From: Candidatus Eremiobacteraceae bacterium
GTDB taxonomy: Bacteria; Vulcanimicrobiota; Vulcanimicrobiia; Eremiobacterales; Eremiobacteraceae
Length of the DNA: 39,513 nt
Direction: 5' to 3'
Assembly (NCBI GenBank): GCA_035314825.1
Contig: DATFYX010000064.1
Span: forward strand, 1 to 39,513
Part shown: piece by piece, positions 16,956 through 25,159 of the stretch
How positions within the stretch are numbered: the stretch's first letter is position 1
Layout of the letters: every line of letters begins with the position of its first letter
Made by a program: the position numbers and the translations under genes
Notes under the pieces: generated by a model
Told to the model about the DNA's origin: nothing
The model's input: the letters and a program-made list of their open reading frames with translations, nothing else
The model's database searches: none

Positions 16956-18186
16956 GCCCTTGCTCGCGAGCGCACTCGCGCTGATATCCGTCGGTCGAGT
17001 AAACTCGACCGCTCCAAGCGACTTGGCCCACGGATCTCCGCCGGTGGCGGCGATCCTCATGTACCATCACGTTTCCGATCGCGTCTTGCCGGGCCCGTAC
17101 GCAAAGGCGCTGACCGTCACGCCGGCCCAATTCACGAAGCAATTGAACTTCTTGCGCACGAACGGCTGCGAGACGGTCACCGTCGACACGATCGTCGCCG
17201 ACGTGCAGGCGCACGCGCTGCGCGGCTGCGAGATCGCGATCACCTTCGACGACGGCTACGTCGACGACGTGGGCGCGGCGCGCGCGCTGACCGGCGACGT
17301 GGACACGGCGACGCTGTACATCAGTTCCGGGCTTGTCGGCGCGACCGGGCACGTGACCAAAGCGCAGCTGAAGGCGCTCGCGGACGAGGGGCTGCAGATC
17401 GGCGCGCACACGGTCAACCATGTCGATCTGACCACGCGCGACGATGCGCAGGCGAGGCGGGAGATCGGCGGATCGCGCGCCAGCCTTGCGGCCTGGTCAG
17501 GCACGCCGGTGGACAGTTTCGCGTATCCCTCCGGCCGCTACGACGCGCGCATCGAGCGGCTTGTCCGAGGCTTTGGGTTTCGCAACGCGCTCACAACGCA
17601 ACCGGGGCCGCTCGCGGGCGCCGGCGTAGCGGACCTCTACGCGCTGCCGCGCTACCGCATCGAGCGCGACAGCGGCAGTGCGCTGATACGGCGCATCGTC
17701 GGAGCGCCGGCGCGACGCGGGGCATCCGCGCAAGAGCTGCGGTCGATCGCGCGCGAGCGGGTTGAGGGGAACGACCCGGCGCTCGCCGAACGCATCGGCG
17801 CCGCTCTCCTGGACGCGTCATATCCCGAACCGTTGCTGAAGGTGCGCGTGCTGCGCATCGGCGATGCGGCGTTCGTCGGGCTTATGCTCTCCGGAGTGAA
17901 GCTGCATGCGCATGTCGACCGCGACCAGTTCATGGCCGATGTCGGCGGGATGATCGACCGCGCCTTTGACGCGCGGCCGGACATCGCAGAGGTGGACGTG
18001 TGGGCCGTCACGCCGCTGCGGGTGCAGCCGTCCGCGCCGGTGTCAGGTGACTACGCGGTGCCGACGTCGCGCACCGTGTTCTCGGCGGCCGTCACACGCG
18101 CGCAGACGCAGACGGCCCTCACGCGCCGGCAGATGTTGGGAACCATGTATTGGGCACCGAGTTTCTTAGAGGAAGATCCACGATGA
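16939..18186 (+). CDS. Secreted polysaccharide deacetylase with C-terminal domain
   Basis: A 415-residue exported protein. The TTG start at 16939 gives a basic n-region (MPDRIK) and hydrophobic core (LLASALALISV); TTG 16960 is an alternative. The NodB domain shows ILMYHHVSD, the metal/base motif ITFDDGYVDD, GAHTVNHVDLT with the metal histidines, and FAYPSGRYDARI. It should deacetylate N-acetylated glycans outside the inner membrane. Residues from about 250 form a second domain (VRVLRIGDAAFVGLMLSGV, then IAEVDVWAVTP) that I do not recognise. A GGAG-family REP-like palindrome is read in frame just after the signal core (GRVNSTAP). The stop overlaps the M16 peptidase start (ATGA). Confidence 0.88.
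   Translation: MPDRIKPLLASALALISVGRVNSTAPSDLAHGSPPVAAILMYHHVSDRVLPGPYAKALTVTPAQFTKQLNFLRTNGCETVTVDTIVADVQAHALRGCEIAITFDDGYVDDVGAARALTGDVDTATLYISSGLVGATGHVTKAQLKALADEGLQIGAHTVNHVDLTTRDDAQARREIGGSRASLAAWSGTPVDSFAYPSGRYDARIERLVRGFGFRNALTTQPGPLAGAGVADLYALPRYRIERDSGSALIRRIVGAPARRGASAQELRSIARERVEGNDPALAERIGAALLDASYPEPLLKVRVLRIGDAAFVGLMLSGVKLHAHVDRDQFMADVGGMIDRAFDARPDIAEVDVWAVTPLRVQPSAPVSGDYAVPTSRTVFSAAVTRAQTQTALTRRQMLGTMYWAPSFLEEDPR
16992..17015 (-). repeat. REP-like palindrome, GGAG family, copy 2, inside the deacetylase gene
   Basis: Identical over 25 nt to the copy at 7934-7957 and in the same orientation: on the minus strand GGAG, then the 8-bp stem CGGTCGAG/CTCGACCG with a TTTA loop. It encodes GRVNSTAP right after the hydrophobic core of the signal peptide, where extra residues would be removed or tolerated. 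Confidence 0.75.
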
Positions 18187-19463
18187 GCGCCGAGCCCCAC
18201 TACGCCATGACCATGCTGCGCAACGGCGTGCGCGTGATCACCGAGCACATGCCGCTGGTGCGCAGCGCGAGCCTCGGCCTCTGGGTCGGGGTCGGCTCAT
18301 CGCATGAGGCGGCGCCGCTGCGCGGCATCAGCCATTGCATCGAGCACATGCTCTTCAAGGGCACGCGTTCGCGGTCCGCGCGCGACATCGCCGAGTTCAT
18401 GGACTCGGTCGGCGGTAACCTGAATGCGTTCACGGACAAAGAGACGACCTGCTATCATGCGCGCGTCGTCGATTCATCGGTCGACGTCACGCTCGAGCTG
18501 CTCGGCGACATGTTCCTCAACTCGGCGTTCGATCCGATGGAGCTGCGCAAAGAGCAGCAAGTGATCCTCGAAGAGATCCGCATGTACGACGACTCGCCCG
18601 AGGAAGTGGCCCACGATCTGTTCATCAGGTCGGTGTGGGCGGGCAGTCCGCTCGGAGAGCCGACCATCGGCTACGAAGAGACGGTGACGGCGGTGACCCA
18701 AGAGGCGATCCGGTCGTATATGCGCGAGCGCTACACGCCGGGCTCGGTCGTGCTCACGGCAGCGGGCAACGTCGATCACGAGGCGATCACGGCGCTTGCG
18801 CAAGACTTGTTCGGCGAGATGAAGGGCGACACGGTGCCGGCAGATCCGCCGCAGCCGCAATTCACGCCGGCCAGCGTCGTGCGGCGCAAGGATTGCGAGC
18901 AGGTCTACCTGCTGTTCGGCGTCGAGGGCACGAGCGCCAAAGACGATCGCCGCTACCCGCTTACCCTGCTCGACACGATCCTCGGCGGCGGCATGGCCTC
19001 GCGCCTCTTCCACGAGATCCGCGAGAAACGCGGCCTGGCGTATAGCGTCTACTCGTCGCACAACCCGTATCGCAACGCGGGCCTGATGACGATCTCCGCC
19101 TCGACGTCGCCCAAGAACGCGCGCGAAGTGGTCACGCTCGTGCGCGAGGAGCTGTCGCGAATGGCGCAACACGGCGTCACCGACGACGAGCTGACGCGCG
19201 CGAAACAGCATGTGAAGGGCGGCTTGCTGCTCTCCCTCGAGAGCACGAGCACGCGCATGCTGCGCCTCGGGCGCTCCGAGCTCAACGTCGGGCGCCACGT
19301 GCCCGCGCAGGAGATCATCGAACGCATCGACGCAGCCACCAAAGAGCAGGTCGAGGCGCTGGCCGCGACGCTGTTCTCGCCCGAGCGCGTCGCCCTCACG
19401 GCCGTCGGCCCGGTAGACGAGCACTTCGGCGAGGACGCGCCGCTGCTCCAAGCCTCGGCGTAA
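18183..19463 (+). CDS. M16 family zinc peptidase (processing-peptidase-like)
   Basis: A 426-residue single-chain M16B protease of the YmxG/PqqL-like group. The inverted zinc motif HCIEH is at residues 51-55 (HxxEH) in GISHCIEHMLFKGT. GGNLNAFTDKETTCYHARV follows and the distal glutamate lies about 75 residues on, in EEVAHDLFIRSVWAGSPLGEPTIG. The inactive C-terminal half holds DTILGGGMASRLFHEIREKRGLAYSVYS, the R/Y substrate-binding motif. ATG 18183 overlaps the deacetylase stop. Members lie near pnp or dut in Gram-positives; here the neighbours are envelope genes. No signal peptide is seen, so it is probably cytoplasmic. Confidence 0.95.
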   Translation: MSAEPHYAMTMLRNGVRVITEHMPLVRSASLGLWVGVGSSHEAAPLRGISHCIEHMLFKGTRSRSARDIAEFMDSVGGNLNAFTDKETTCYHARVVDSSVDVTLELLGDMFLNSAFDPMELRKEQQVILEEIRMYDDSPEEVAHDLFIRSVWAGSPLGEPTIGYEETVTAVTQEAIRSYMRERYTPGSVVLTAAGNVDHEAITALAQDLFGEMKGDTVPADPPQPQFTPASVVRRKDCEQVYLLFGVEGTSAKDDRRYPLTLLDTILGGGMASRLFHEIREKRGLAYSVYSSHNPYRNAGLMTISASTSPKNAREVVTLVREELSRMAQHGVTDDELTRAKQHVKGGLLLSLESTSTRMLRLGRSELNVGRHVPAQEIIERIDAATKEQVEALAATLFSPERVALTAVGPVDEHFGEDAPLLQASA

Positions 19464-19485
19464 GCGTGCACGAACAGCCGTCGGC

Positions 19486-20310
19486 ATGAACCCTGGCGTC
19501 TTCGTCATCGTCACCGCGCTGTTGTACATGTTCGCGACGGCGCTGCAGATGGGCACCAACGCGGCGCGGCTCGCCGGCGTGCGCACCAAGCGCGTGGCCA
19601 CCGGCCTCACGCTGTTCAACCTGTTCGGCACGACGGGCCGCTTCTTGAATCTGTTCTATCTGCCGCTGATCGGCAGCCTCGCCGACAAAGCCGGCGCGCT
19701 GCACGATCCGGGCCAGTTCGACCACGACATGCGCTGGGTGATGGGTGCCGCCACGATCGGCATCGTCATCGGCGGCGCGCTCGTACCGTGGGCGGCACGC
19801 ACGCTGGCGCGCGGCATCGCGTCATTCGAGCGGCGCGGCTCGCTGCTGCACGCGCTCTTTCAACTCGCGCGCCCGAGCGTCCTGATGTCGGTGCTGCGCG
19901 ACTTCGAACTGCCCACGCTTTCGATGTTGCGCTACAGTCCACGGAACCTGCCAAAAGGCTTCTTGGTCTGGAATATCGTCGTCATGGCGTTCTGGGTGGC
20001 CGGACCGCTGGCCGCCTACTACGCCGGCGTGCTCGAACCGGACTACCGATTGACGGCTGCGTCCTTGTCGGGTCTCATCACAGGCATCTCCACGCTCACG
20101 TTGACCTACATCGTCGACCCGACATCGGCCCTGCTCACCGACCAAGCCGCGCATCAGATGCGACCCGAGTCGGACATCAAAGCGATGATCCTGTATCTGG
20201 TGCTCACCGCGTTGATCGGCACGCTGGTCGCGCAGCTGCTGCTCGTCCCGGCAGCGGACATCATCGCGCTCGCGGCGAAATGGGTGAACAATGCCCATAT
20301 CCACCTCTAA
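19486..20310 (+). CDS. amj: Amj-type lipid II flippase (DUF2837 family)
   Basis: A 274-residue polytopic protein with about six hydrophobic helices. The segment RLAGVRTKRVATGLTLFNLF, then GRFLNLFYLPLIGSLADKA, matches the conserved N-terminal pattern I know from B. subtilis Amj (YdaH). Amj can replace MurJ in moving lipid II across the membrane. LPKGFLVWNIVVMAFWVAGPLAAYYAG and LSGLITGISTLTLTYIVDPTSALLTD further support that family. It would supply peptidoglycan precursor outside the cell. It lies 22 nt after the M16 gene and overlaps the lipoprotein gene by 20 nt. Whether the host also has MurJ cannot be seen here. The symbol is assigned by similarity only. Confidence 0.75.
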   Translation: MNPGVFVIVTALLYMFATALQMGTNAARLAGVRTKRVATGLTLFNLFGTTGRFLNLFYLPLIGSLADKAGALHDPGQFDHDMRWVMGAATIGIVIGGALVPWAARTLARGIASFERRGSLLHALFQLARPSVLMSVLRDFELPTLSMLRYSPRNLPKGFLVWNIVVMAFWVAGPLAAYYAGVLEPDYRLTAASLSGLITGISTLTLTYIVDPTSALLTDQAAHQMRPESDIKAMILYLVLTALIGTLVAQLLLVPAADIIALAAKWVNNAHIHL

Positions 20311-20965
20311 GGCCGCGGCGGCGATCTGCGTCGCCCTTGCGAGCTGTGCGCTCGCGCTCGGCGGCTGCAGCGCGTCGCTCAAGGACCGCATCGTGGACCT
20401 GCGCAACGCGCAAGCAGACGCGGCATTGCAGACCGACAATATCGTCGAGGCTGAAAAGGAATACACACTCGCGCTTGCGCTGGCCCCCAACGACGAGCAC
20501 GCGCGCACGGGCCTGGCCAAGGTCGCCTATCTGCACGCGAAGGCCGACATCGACGCCGGCGACATCGACGAAGCCAATATCGAGATCCAAAAGGCGCTCA
20601 AGTACGCGCCAAAGGATGCGTCGGCGTTGGACCTCGCGTCGGCGATCGACCAGGCGCGCATCAGACGCGACATCGTCGTCGCGAACTTCCCGACGTACAA
20701 GGCCTCAAGCGACGCGATCCGCGAGCTCCTCAAAGCCAATGCGCTGGCCAACAAGAACATCGAGCTGCAGCTGCACGATTTCAACACGGATTATGACGTC
20801 ACGCATCTGCGCAAGGCGATCGCGCTGTCAGCGGACCTCGAGGACGAGGATCATCGCGTGACCCAGCGGCTCATCGCCTATCGCGCGCAAATCGAAGCGG
20901 GCGAACCCGGCGCGACGCGCATCCAATCGACCGAAGAAGTGCCCGGCTTACTGCCTATTCCCTGA
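20291..20965 (+). CDS. Lipoprotein with TPR-like repeats
   Basis: A 224-residue protein. The signal peptide ends in a lipobox LGGC at about residues 23-26, so the mature protein should be lipid-anchored. Two TPR-like units follow (IVEAEKEYTLALALAPNDEHA and DIDEANIEIQKALKYAPKDA), and the rest is helical and charged. TPR lipoproteins usually act as scaffolds for envelope complexes; the partner is unknown. The start overlaps the Amj-like flippase gene by 20 nt, which suggests coupling. It converges with the secreted-protein gene at 20970. Confidence 0.82.
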   Translation: MPISTSKAAAAICVALASCALALGGCSASLKDRIVDLRNAQADAALQTDNIVEAEKEYTLALALAPNDEHARTGLAKVAYLHAKADIDAGDIDEANIEIQKALKYAPKDASALDLASAIDQARIRRDIVVANFPTYKASSDAIRELLKANALANKNIELQLHDFNTDYDVTHLRKAIALSADLEDEDHRVTQRLIAYRAQIEAGEPGATRIQSTEEVPGLLPIP

Positions 20966-20969
20966 GCGA

Positions 20970-21413
20970 TCAGTACGTGGGGCAAAGTGCGCTGAGAGCG
21001 GCTTCGGCGCTGGCGAGAGGCGCTGGCGACGTGAATGTGTAGCTGAAGTTATACAGCATCTCGCCCTGGCGGAAGAAGTACACGACGGAGTTCCGCCTGT
21101 AGGGCATGTCCGGCCGGGCGATCCCCGTCGCGAGCAAGCGCTTGGCTTTCTGTCCGCACATCGTGCTCTCGTCGACCTTCGCAATCACACCCGGATAGGC
21201 GGCGAGATGGTTGACGACAAAACTGGCGGTCACAGCGGGCTGGCATTCAGTGCAGTGGAGGCGAGCTGCGATCACAATGCTCGTCGTGCCGTCCGGCTCC
21301 GTTCTCTCGTATCGCGCATACTCGGCAGGGTCCGTAGAGCTCGTCGCATGCCACGGCGGCGGTAGAAAAGGGCTTGTCGCCGCGAGCGTAGCGGCGATAA
21401 ACACAGAGAACAC
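20970..21413 (-). CDS. Secreted hypothetical protein
   Basis: A 147-residue protein from GTG 21413. The frame is open further upstream, but that part is the shadow of the metallothionein gene. VFSVFIAATLAATSPF is a plausible signal peptide with weak basic character. The mature part is beta-rich with YERTEPDGTTSIVIAARLHC and ends RRNSVVYFFRQGEMLYNFSYTF. It has four cysteines, so one or two disulfides are possible. I do not recognise the family. The start is 7 nt after the metallothionein stop, so it is in the same operon. Confidence 0.6.
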   Translation of the reverse strand: MFSVFIAATLAATSPFLPPPWHATSSTDPAEYARYERTEPDGTTSIVIAARLHCTECQPAVTASFVVNHLAAYPGVIAKVDESTMCGQKAKRLLATGIARPDMPYRRNSVVYFFRQGEMLYNFSYTFTSPAPLASAEAALSALCPTY

Positions 21414-21420
21414 GGCGTGG

Positions 21421-21600
21421 TCAGGCGCAGCCGACGTGGCCGCATTGGCATGGCCCTTCGCCACGCCCGGCGCCCTCGCCGGCGCAGTAGTCGGAGCAAT
21501 ACTGCGCGGTCGAATTCGGATCCAGCTCGCAGCCGCACACCTCATTGGCGCAATCGCGCTCCGAGCCCATCTCGCGCTCATCCTCGAGCCGCTTCTCCAT
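21421..21600 (-). CDS. Small bacterial metallothionein-like protein
   Basis: Fifty-nine residues from ATG 21600, which has GAGG seven nt upstream inside the stop region of the GT39 gene. After a charged N-terminus (MEKRLEDEREMGSERD) come eight cysteines (17, 22, 24, 35, 39, 51, 53, 58) and one histidine (55), in CANEVCGCELD, YCSDYC and CQCGHVGC. The spacing, the YCSDYC central motif and the CxCGHxGC end match the SmtA/BmtA-type bacterial metallothionein layout, which binds Zn or Cd in a four-metal cluster. It is an odd member of a glycosyltransferase operon. No metal-sensor gene is nearby. The alternative start GTG 21603 adds one residue. Confidence 0.8.
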   Translation of the reverse strand: MEKRLEDEREMGSERDCANEVCGCELDPNSTAQYCSDYCAGEGAGRGEGPCQCGHVGCA

Positions 21601-21607
21601 CACGCTA

Positions 21608-21611
21608 CCTC
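21608..21611 (-). promoter_or_regulatory. Ribosome site deciding the metallothionein start
   Basis: GAGG on the minus strand, with a 7-nt spacer to ATG 21600. It overlaps the TGA of the upstream GT39 gene, so ribosomes ending there can reinitiate. Confidence 0.55.
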
Positions 21612-23091
21612 ACTTGGATCTAGTCATATCGTATACCGGCCATGCGGTGGTCGTCGGCACCTGCTCGAAGCGCTGCAGGTATGAGTACAGCGCGGGGTTG
21701 GCCTTGACCCTGCCCGGCTCGACCGCGACGAAGTAGCGCGCGCCCTTGCGCACCGCACTCTCCATGTCGAACGGCGTCCACAGCAGCGGATCTTCCTCCC
21801 AGCCCTTGCGGTTGATGAGATAGAGCACGTCCGGGCCGTAGTGCCCCATGACGATGATGCTTCCGGGCGCGAGCGTCTTGTCGAGCGCGGTCGCCGACGC
21901 ATAGACCTGACGGCTCCACGTGTAGTATGGATGGATCTCCAGCATGCCCGCATAGGTCGCGATCGCGACCACCGCAGCGATCGCGGCGCAGCTCCACGCT
22001 GAGGGCGCTTCGACGCCTGCGCGCTCGAGCAGCACGTCGAGCCCAAGCCCGGCCAGGAGAACGGCCAGCGGAAGCCACGGCAAGAGGTAATAGTCGACGC
22101 GCTCGACGTTGACCACGACGAAGGCGTAGAGCGCGAGCACGGCTGCCCAGGAGACGAACAGCCAAACGCGCGGGCGATCGAGCGATGCGGGCACGACGGC
22201 GAGCACAAGCGCGCCGAGGAGCATCAGCGTGAATAGAACCGGACCCAAGATCGTGGTCGAAAGCATGTGCACGAGATCGAGGGCCGAGCGCAACCCGGCG
22301 AGGAAGGCACCCGGGCTAGTTAGCTCCGCGCGCAGCGCCGGCAACACGTGCTTTTGCGTGATGCCGCTGAACCAATGCCACTCGGCGATCGAGCTGACGT
22401 GGCGGAAGTACAGGACGAACGGCAGTGCGGTCGCCGCGACGAAGACATAGGGCGACCAATCGGCCAGCGCGCGCCATCCGCGCCGCGCGAGCAGCACGGC
22501 GACGATCGGGGCGAGGATGAGCAGCGCCGGCGGTTTGGCGAGCCAGGCCAACGCGCCGAAACCCAGCGCCGCCACGAAATCAGCCGGCGCGCGGCGCTCG
22601 CACCAGCGCCACCAGAACAGCAGCGTGCCGGTCATGAAGAACACCATGACGCTGTCGGGCGTGACCGTGCGCCCGTAGTAGACCGCTCCGGGCGCGACGG
22701 CGAGCAACAGCGCAGCCAGCAACCCCGCGCGCGCCGAACGAAGCTCGGCACCGAGGAAGAAGACAAGCACGATCGTGCCGAGGCTGAAGAGCACGACGAG
22801 AAGACGGCCGATCGCCGGGTGGACTCCGAAGACATGATAGAGCTGGGCCGCCGCAAAGGGCACGATCTGCAGCTCGAGCTCGACGTAGTTGGGCGGCGGG
22901 CCGTCGTAGTCGACCTGCGGGTACAAGATGTCGTTGCGCAGCTGGGCGAAATTGCGGGCGATCGCCGCCTGATCGCCCTGGCGCCAGCCCGGGTGGTCGA
23001 GGATCGGGTCGCGGATGTGGTAGAGGCGAAGCAAGAGGCCGAGCACGACGATCGCGGCGAGTGCGAGAGCGGTTAGGCGCGCCTGGTTCAC
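21610..23091 (-). CDS. Glycosyltransferase family 39 / ArnT-like membrane transferase
   Basis: A 493-residue multi-pass enzyme using a polyprenyl-phosphate sugar as donor. It has the N-terminal first-loop pattern RDPILDHPGWRQGDQAAIARNF with the acidic catalytic residues. About ten hydrophobic helices follow, including RLLVVLFSLGTIVLVFFLGAEL. The C-terminal soluble tail holds GHYGPDVLYLINRKGW. The fold matches PMT/ArnT-like (PF13231) transferases that decorate lipids, glycans or proteins outside the inner membrane. The GTG start at 23091 overlaps the gtrA stop (GTGA). Confidence 0.9.
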   Translation of the reverse strand: MNQARLTALALAAIVVLGLLLRLYHIRDPILDHPGWRQGDQAAIARNFAQLRNDILYPQVDYDGPPPNYVELELQIVPFAAAQLYHVFGVHPAIGRLLVVLFSLGTIVLVFFLGAELRSARAGLLAALLLAVAPGAVYYGRTVTPDSVMVFFMTGTLLFWWRWCERRAPADFVAALGFGALAWLAKPPALLILAPIVAVLLARRGWRALADWSPYVFVAATALPFVLYFRHVSSIAEWHWFSGITQKHVLPALRAELTSPGAFLAGLRSALDLVHMLSTTILGPVLFTLMLLGALVLAVVPASLDRPRVWLFVSWAAVLALYAFVVVNVERVDYYLLPWLPLAVLLAGLGLDVLLERAGVEAPSAWSCAAIAAVVAIATYAGMLEIHPYYTWSRQVYASATALDKTLAPGSIIVMGHYGPDVLYLINRKGWEEDPLLWTPFDMESAVRKGARYFVAVEPGRVKANPALYSYLQRFEQVPTTTAWPVYDMTRSK

Positions 23092-23525
23092 GCTTGGTGT
23101 TCGGCCGGCCGATGCGTGTGGCGGAACGTCCAGTACTTATTGAAGAAGAAGTTCACGCCCATGCCGCCGACGGTGCCGCAGAGCCAGATGAGCGAGTTGC
23201 GCAGCGCGAACGCGCCGAGATGCTTGTCGAGCTCGCCGGTGATGAGGATGCCCAAGACGAGCGCGATGGCCGAGACGGTCAGGAATTGCGCGAGCTCCTT
23301 GCCCATGTGCCCGCTGGAGCGGAACGTCCACAGCCGGTTCCACCAATAGTTGTTGACCCCGCCCAAGATGAAGCCGATCGAGAACGCGAGGCGCAGGTCG
23401 AGGTGGAAATGCAGCAAGATATGGAAGGCGATGAAGCTCACGACCGCCCCCGAAAGCCCTACGATCGCGAACTTGACGAACTGACGCACGCCGCGGCGCG
23501 CCGTCAACCGGCCTGCCAGGCTCAC
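23088..23525 (-). CDS. GtrA-family membrane protein
   Basis: A 145-residue protein with four transmembrane helices and the GtrA signature: FVKFAIVGLSGAVVSFIAFH at the start, GGVNNYWWNRLWTFR in the middle and NFFFNKYWTFRH near the end. GtrA-type proteins flip polyprenyl-phosphate sugars (for example undecaprenyl-P-glucose) or assist the transferases that use them. It lies between two polyprenyl-sugar-type transferases with 4-nt overlaps on both sides (GTGA), which supports a donor-supply role for its neighbours. The GTG at 23525 is set by the overlap. Confidence 0.92.
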   Translation of the reverse strand: MSLAGRLTARRGVRQFVKFAIVGLSGAVVSFIAFHILLHFHLDLRLAFSIGFILGGVNNYWWNRLWTFRSSGHMGKELAQFLTVSAIALVLGILITGELDKHLGAFALRNSLIWLCGTVGGMGVNFFFNKYWTFRHTHRPAEHQA

Positions 23526-25066
23526 GCGAGCCAGTACCAGTCGGCGAAGAGCACCGTGAACAAGCCGAGCAACGGCAAGAACAGCGAGACGATGGCCGAG
23601 TTGACGATCGGCCGCCGCCCCCACAGCGCCATCAGCATGAACGCCGGAAACACCACAAGCTCGAAGCGCGGCATGCTCATGAGGCTTGAGGTCGACATCG
23701 GCACGAGCAGCGAGGCCGCGAAGTACCACGAGTACGAGGGCCGCAGCAACCGGAACGAGACGATCATCAGCACGAGAAATGCAAGCGTGAAGACCAGCTC
23801 GATCAGGTGGTTGACGGTCGAAGGCGACGCCAGCGGATGCGCGCCGATCAATCGTATGGTGTTGAAGATGCTCACCCACGGAAACGACAGATGCCGGTTC
23901 CAGTCGACCTGGATCTTCTGGAACGCCATCGGATCGCCGACCAACGCGTACAGATATCCCATGTATATCAGCAGGCCGGTCGGCACCAGCGCGAGGCCGA
24001 TGAGGCCGCGGAACAGCGCCGTGCTTTGTCCTTCGCGCCAGCCGCGCCACACCTCGTACAACAGCGGCAGCGCGACGAGCACGCCCTCGACGCGCGTCAG
24101 CGCGGCGAGCGCGCCGACGAGGCCGCTGGTGATGAAGTTGCCGCGGCGCGCATAGTAGACCGACGCGACGGTGAGCGCCAAGAAGAGCGACTCGGTGTAG
24201 ACCGCCGAGAAGAAGATGGCGGTCGGGAAGATCGCGATATAGAAGATCGCGTGGAACGCGGTGGTATCGTCGCCGAACTCCTTTTTGGTGAGCGCGTACA
24301 GATAGGCGAGCGCGACCAGGAACGCGACGTTGGAGATGAGCAGGCCGGCGATGAGGTTATCGCCGAGCAGCTTGCCGACCAGATGGATGAGCAGCGGATA
24401 GAGCGGGAAAAACGCGATGTCTTTGCCGTGATACCCGAACTGCGCGATATCGAGATAGTGTTGCGCATCCCAGCGGCTCCAGACGTCGAGCGCGAGCCCA
24501 TGCTGAGGCGACCAGTGGTGGCCGGCGCGCTGGCCGATGACGATCGCCGCCACCGAGGCGATGATGATCAAGGGCACGCGCGTGGCCGCGAAGACGCCGG
24601 TGACGAGCCTGACGGTACCGACGAAATACGCGAGCGCCGCGACTTTGAGCGCGATAGAGGAGAGCACCACAAGGGCCAGCACGAACGACGCCGATCCGAC
24701 CGTGCCCGGCACTTGCAACACGTACAACCACAGCGCGAGGAACGGCAGATAGCTGACCGCATCCGCCTGCAGCATCACGTCGGTGTCGACGCTCGCCCAC
24801 TCGCCGACGACGCTCGAATACAGCGCCCACACCAGCAGTGCGCCGAGCGCGCCGGCGACCAGGAAGACCAACAGGGCGAAATCGCTGGTCGCGGCGCGGG
24901 CGTGCGATGCGGCGACGTACCAGCCGAAGAATCCGGCGCTCGCGCCGGCGGCGGCGATGACCAGTGCGGCATAGCGTGCGGCGGTCGGTATAAAAGAGAA
25001 GGGGCCAGCGGTGGTGCGCGTGGCCCGGATTCCCGGCTGACGAGCGGCGTGTTGCACTGCATCCAT
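23522..25066 (-). CDS. PIG-V-like mannosyltransferase family membrane protein
   Basis: A 514-residue polytopic protein from ATG 25066. The longer open frame upstream is the shadow of the divergent gene. The hallmark is WSRWDAQHYLDIAQFGYH, followed by DIAFFPLYPLLIHLVG, typical of bacterial proteins related to the GPI mannosyltransferase PIG-V/Gpi18. AVYTESLFLALTVASVYYARRG and LAALTRVEGVLVALPLL follow. Roughly eleven or twelve helices are visible. The likely donor is a polyprenyl-phosphate sugar and the acceptor is unknown. It is the first gene of the operon with gtrA, GT39 and metallothionein, and is divergent from a CBM20-like secreted protein gene. Confidence 0.88.
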   Translation of the reverse strand: MDAVQHAARQPGIRATRTTAGPFSFIPTAARYAALVIAAAGASAGFFGWYVAASHARAATSDFALLVFLVAGALGALLVWALYSSVVGEWASVDTDVMLQADAVSYLPFLALWLYVLQVPGTVGSASFVLALVVLSSIALKVAALAYFVGTVRLVTGVFAATRVPLIIIASVAAIVIGQRAGHHWSPQHGLALDVWSRWDAQHYLDIAQFGYHGKDIAFFPLYPLLIHLVGKLLGDNLIAGLLISNVAFLVALAYLYALTKKEFGDDTTAFHAIFYIAIFPTAIFFSAVYTESLFLALTVASVYYARRGNFITSGLVGALAALTRVEGVLVALPLLYEVWRGWREGQSTALFRGLIGLALVPTGLLIYMGYLYALVGDPMAFQKIQVDWNRHLSFPWVSIFNTIRLIGAHPLASPSTVNHLIELVFTLAFLVLMIVSFRLLRPSYSWYFAASLLVPMSTSSLMSMPRFELVVFPAFMLMALWGRRPIVNSAIVSLFLPLLGLFTVLFADWYWLA

Positions 25067-25159
25067 CTTTCGCCGCGCCGCGCGCTGCCTCCTAACCTCA
25101 AGCCGCTGCGGCCACCGCGCAGCCCAGGGATTCAGGGGCGCTTGGTAAATTGGCGGGAC
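25067..25159. promoter_or_regulatory. Short divergent intergenic region
   Basis: Ninety-three nt between the mannosyltransferase and CBM20-like genes, which both read outward. Promoters for both must lie here or in the coding ends. I saw no clear -10/-35 and no palindrome. Confidence 0.35.

Noticed and set aside
20970-21581. A 203-residue version of the secreted protein starting at 21581
   Set aside because: Its first 56 residues overlap the metallothionein gene in another frame and look like noise. GTG 21413 gives a signal-peptide-like start.
23807-25159. A long plus-strand open frame ahead of the CBM20-like gene
   Set aside because: It is highly charged, low-complexity sequence opposite the mannosyltransferase gene, a typical shadow frame in GC-rich DNA.
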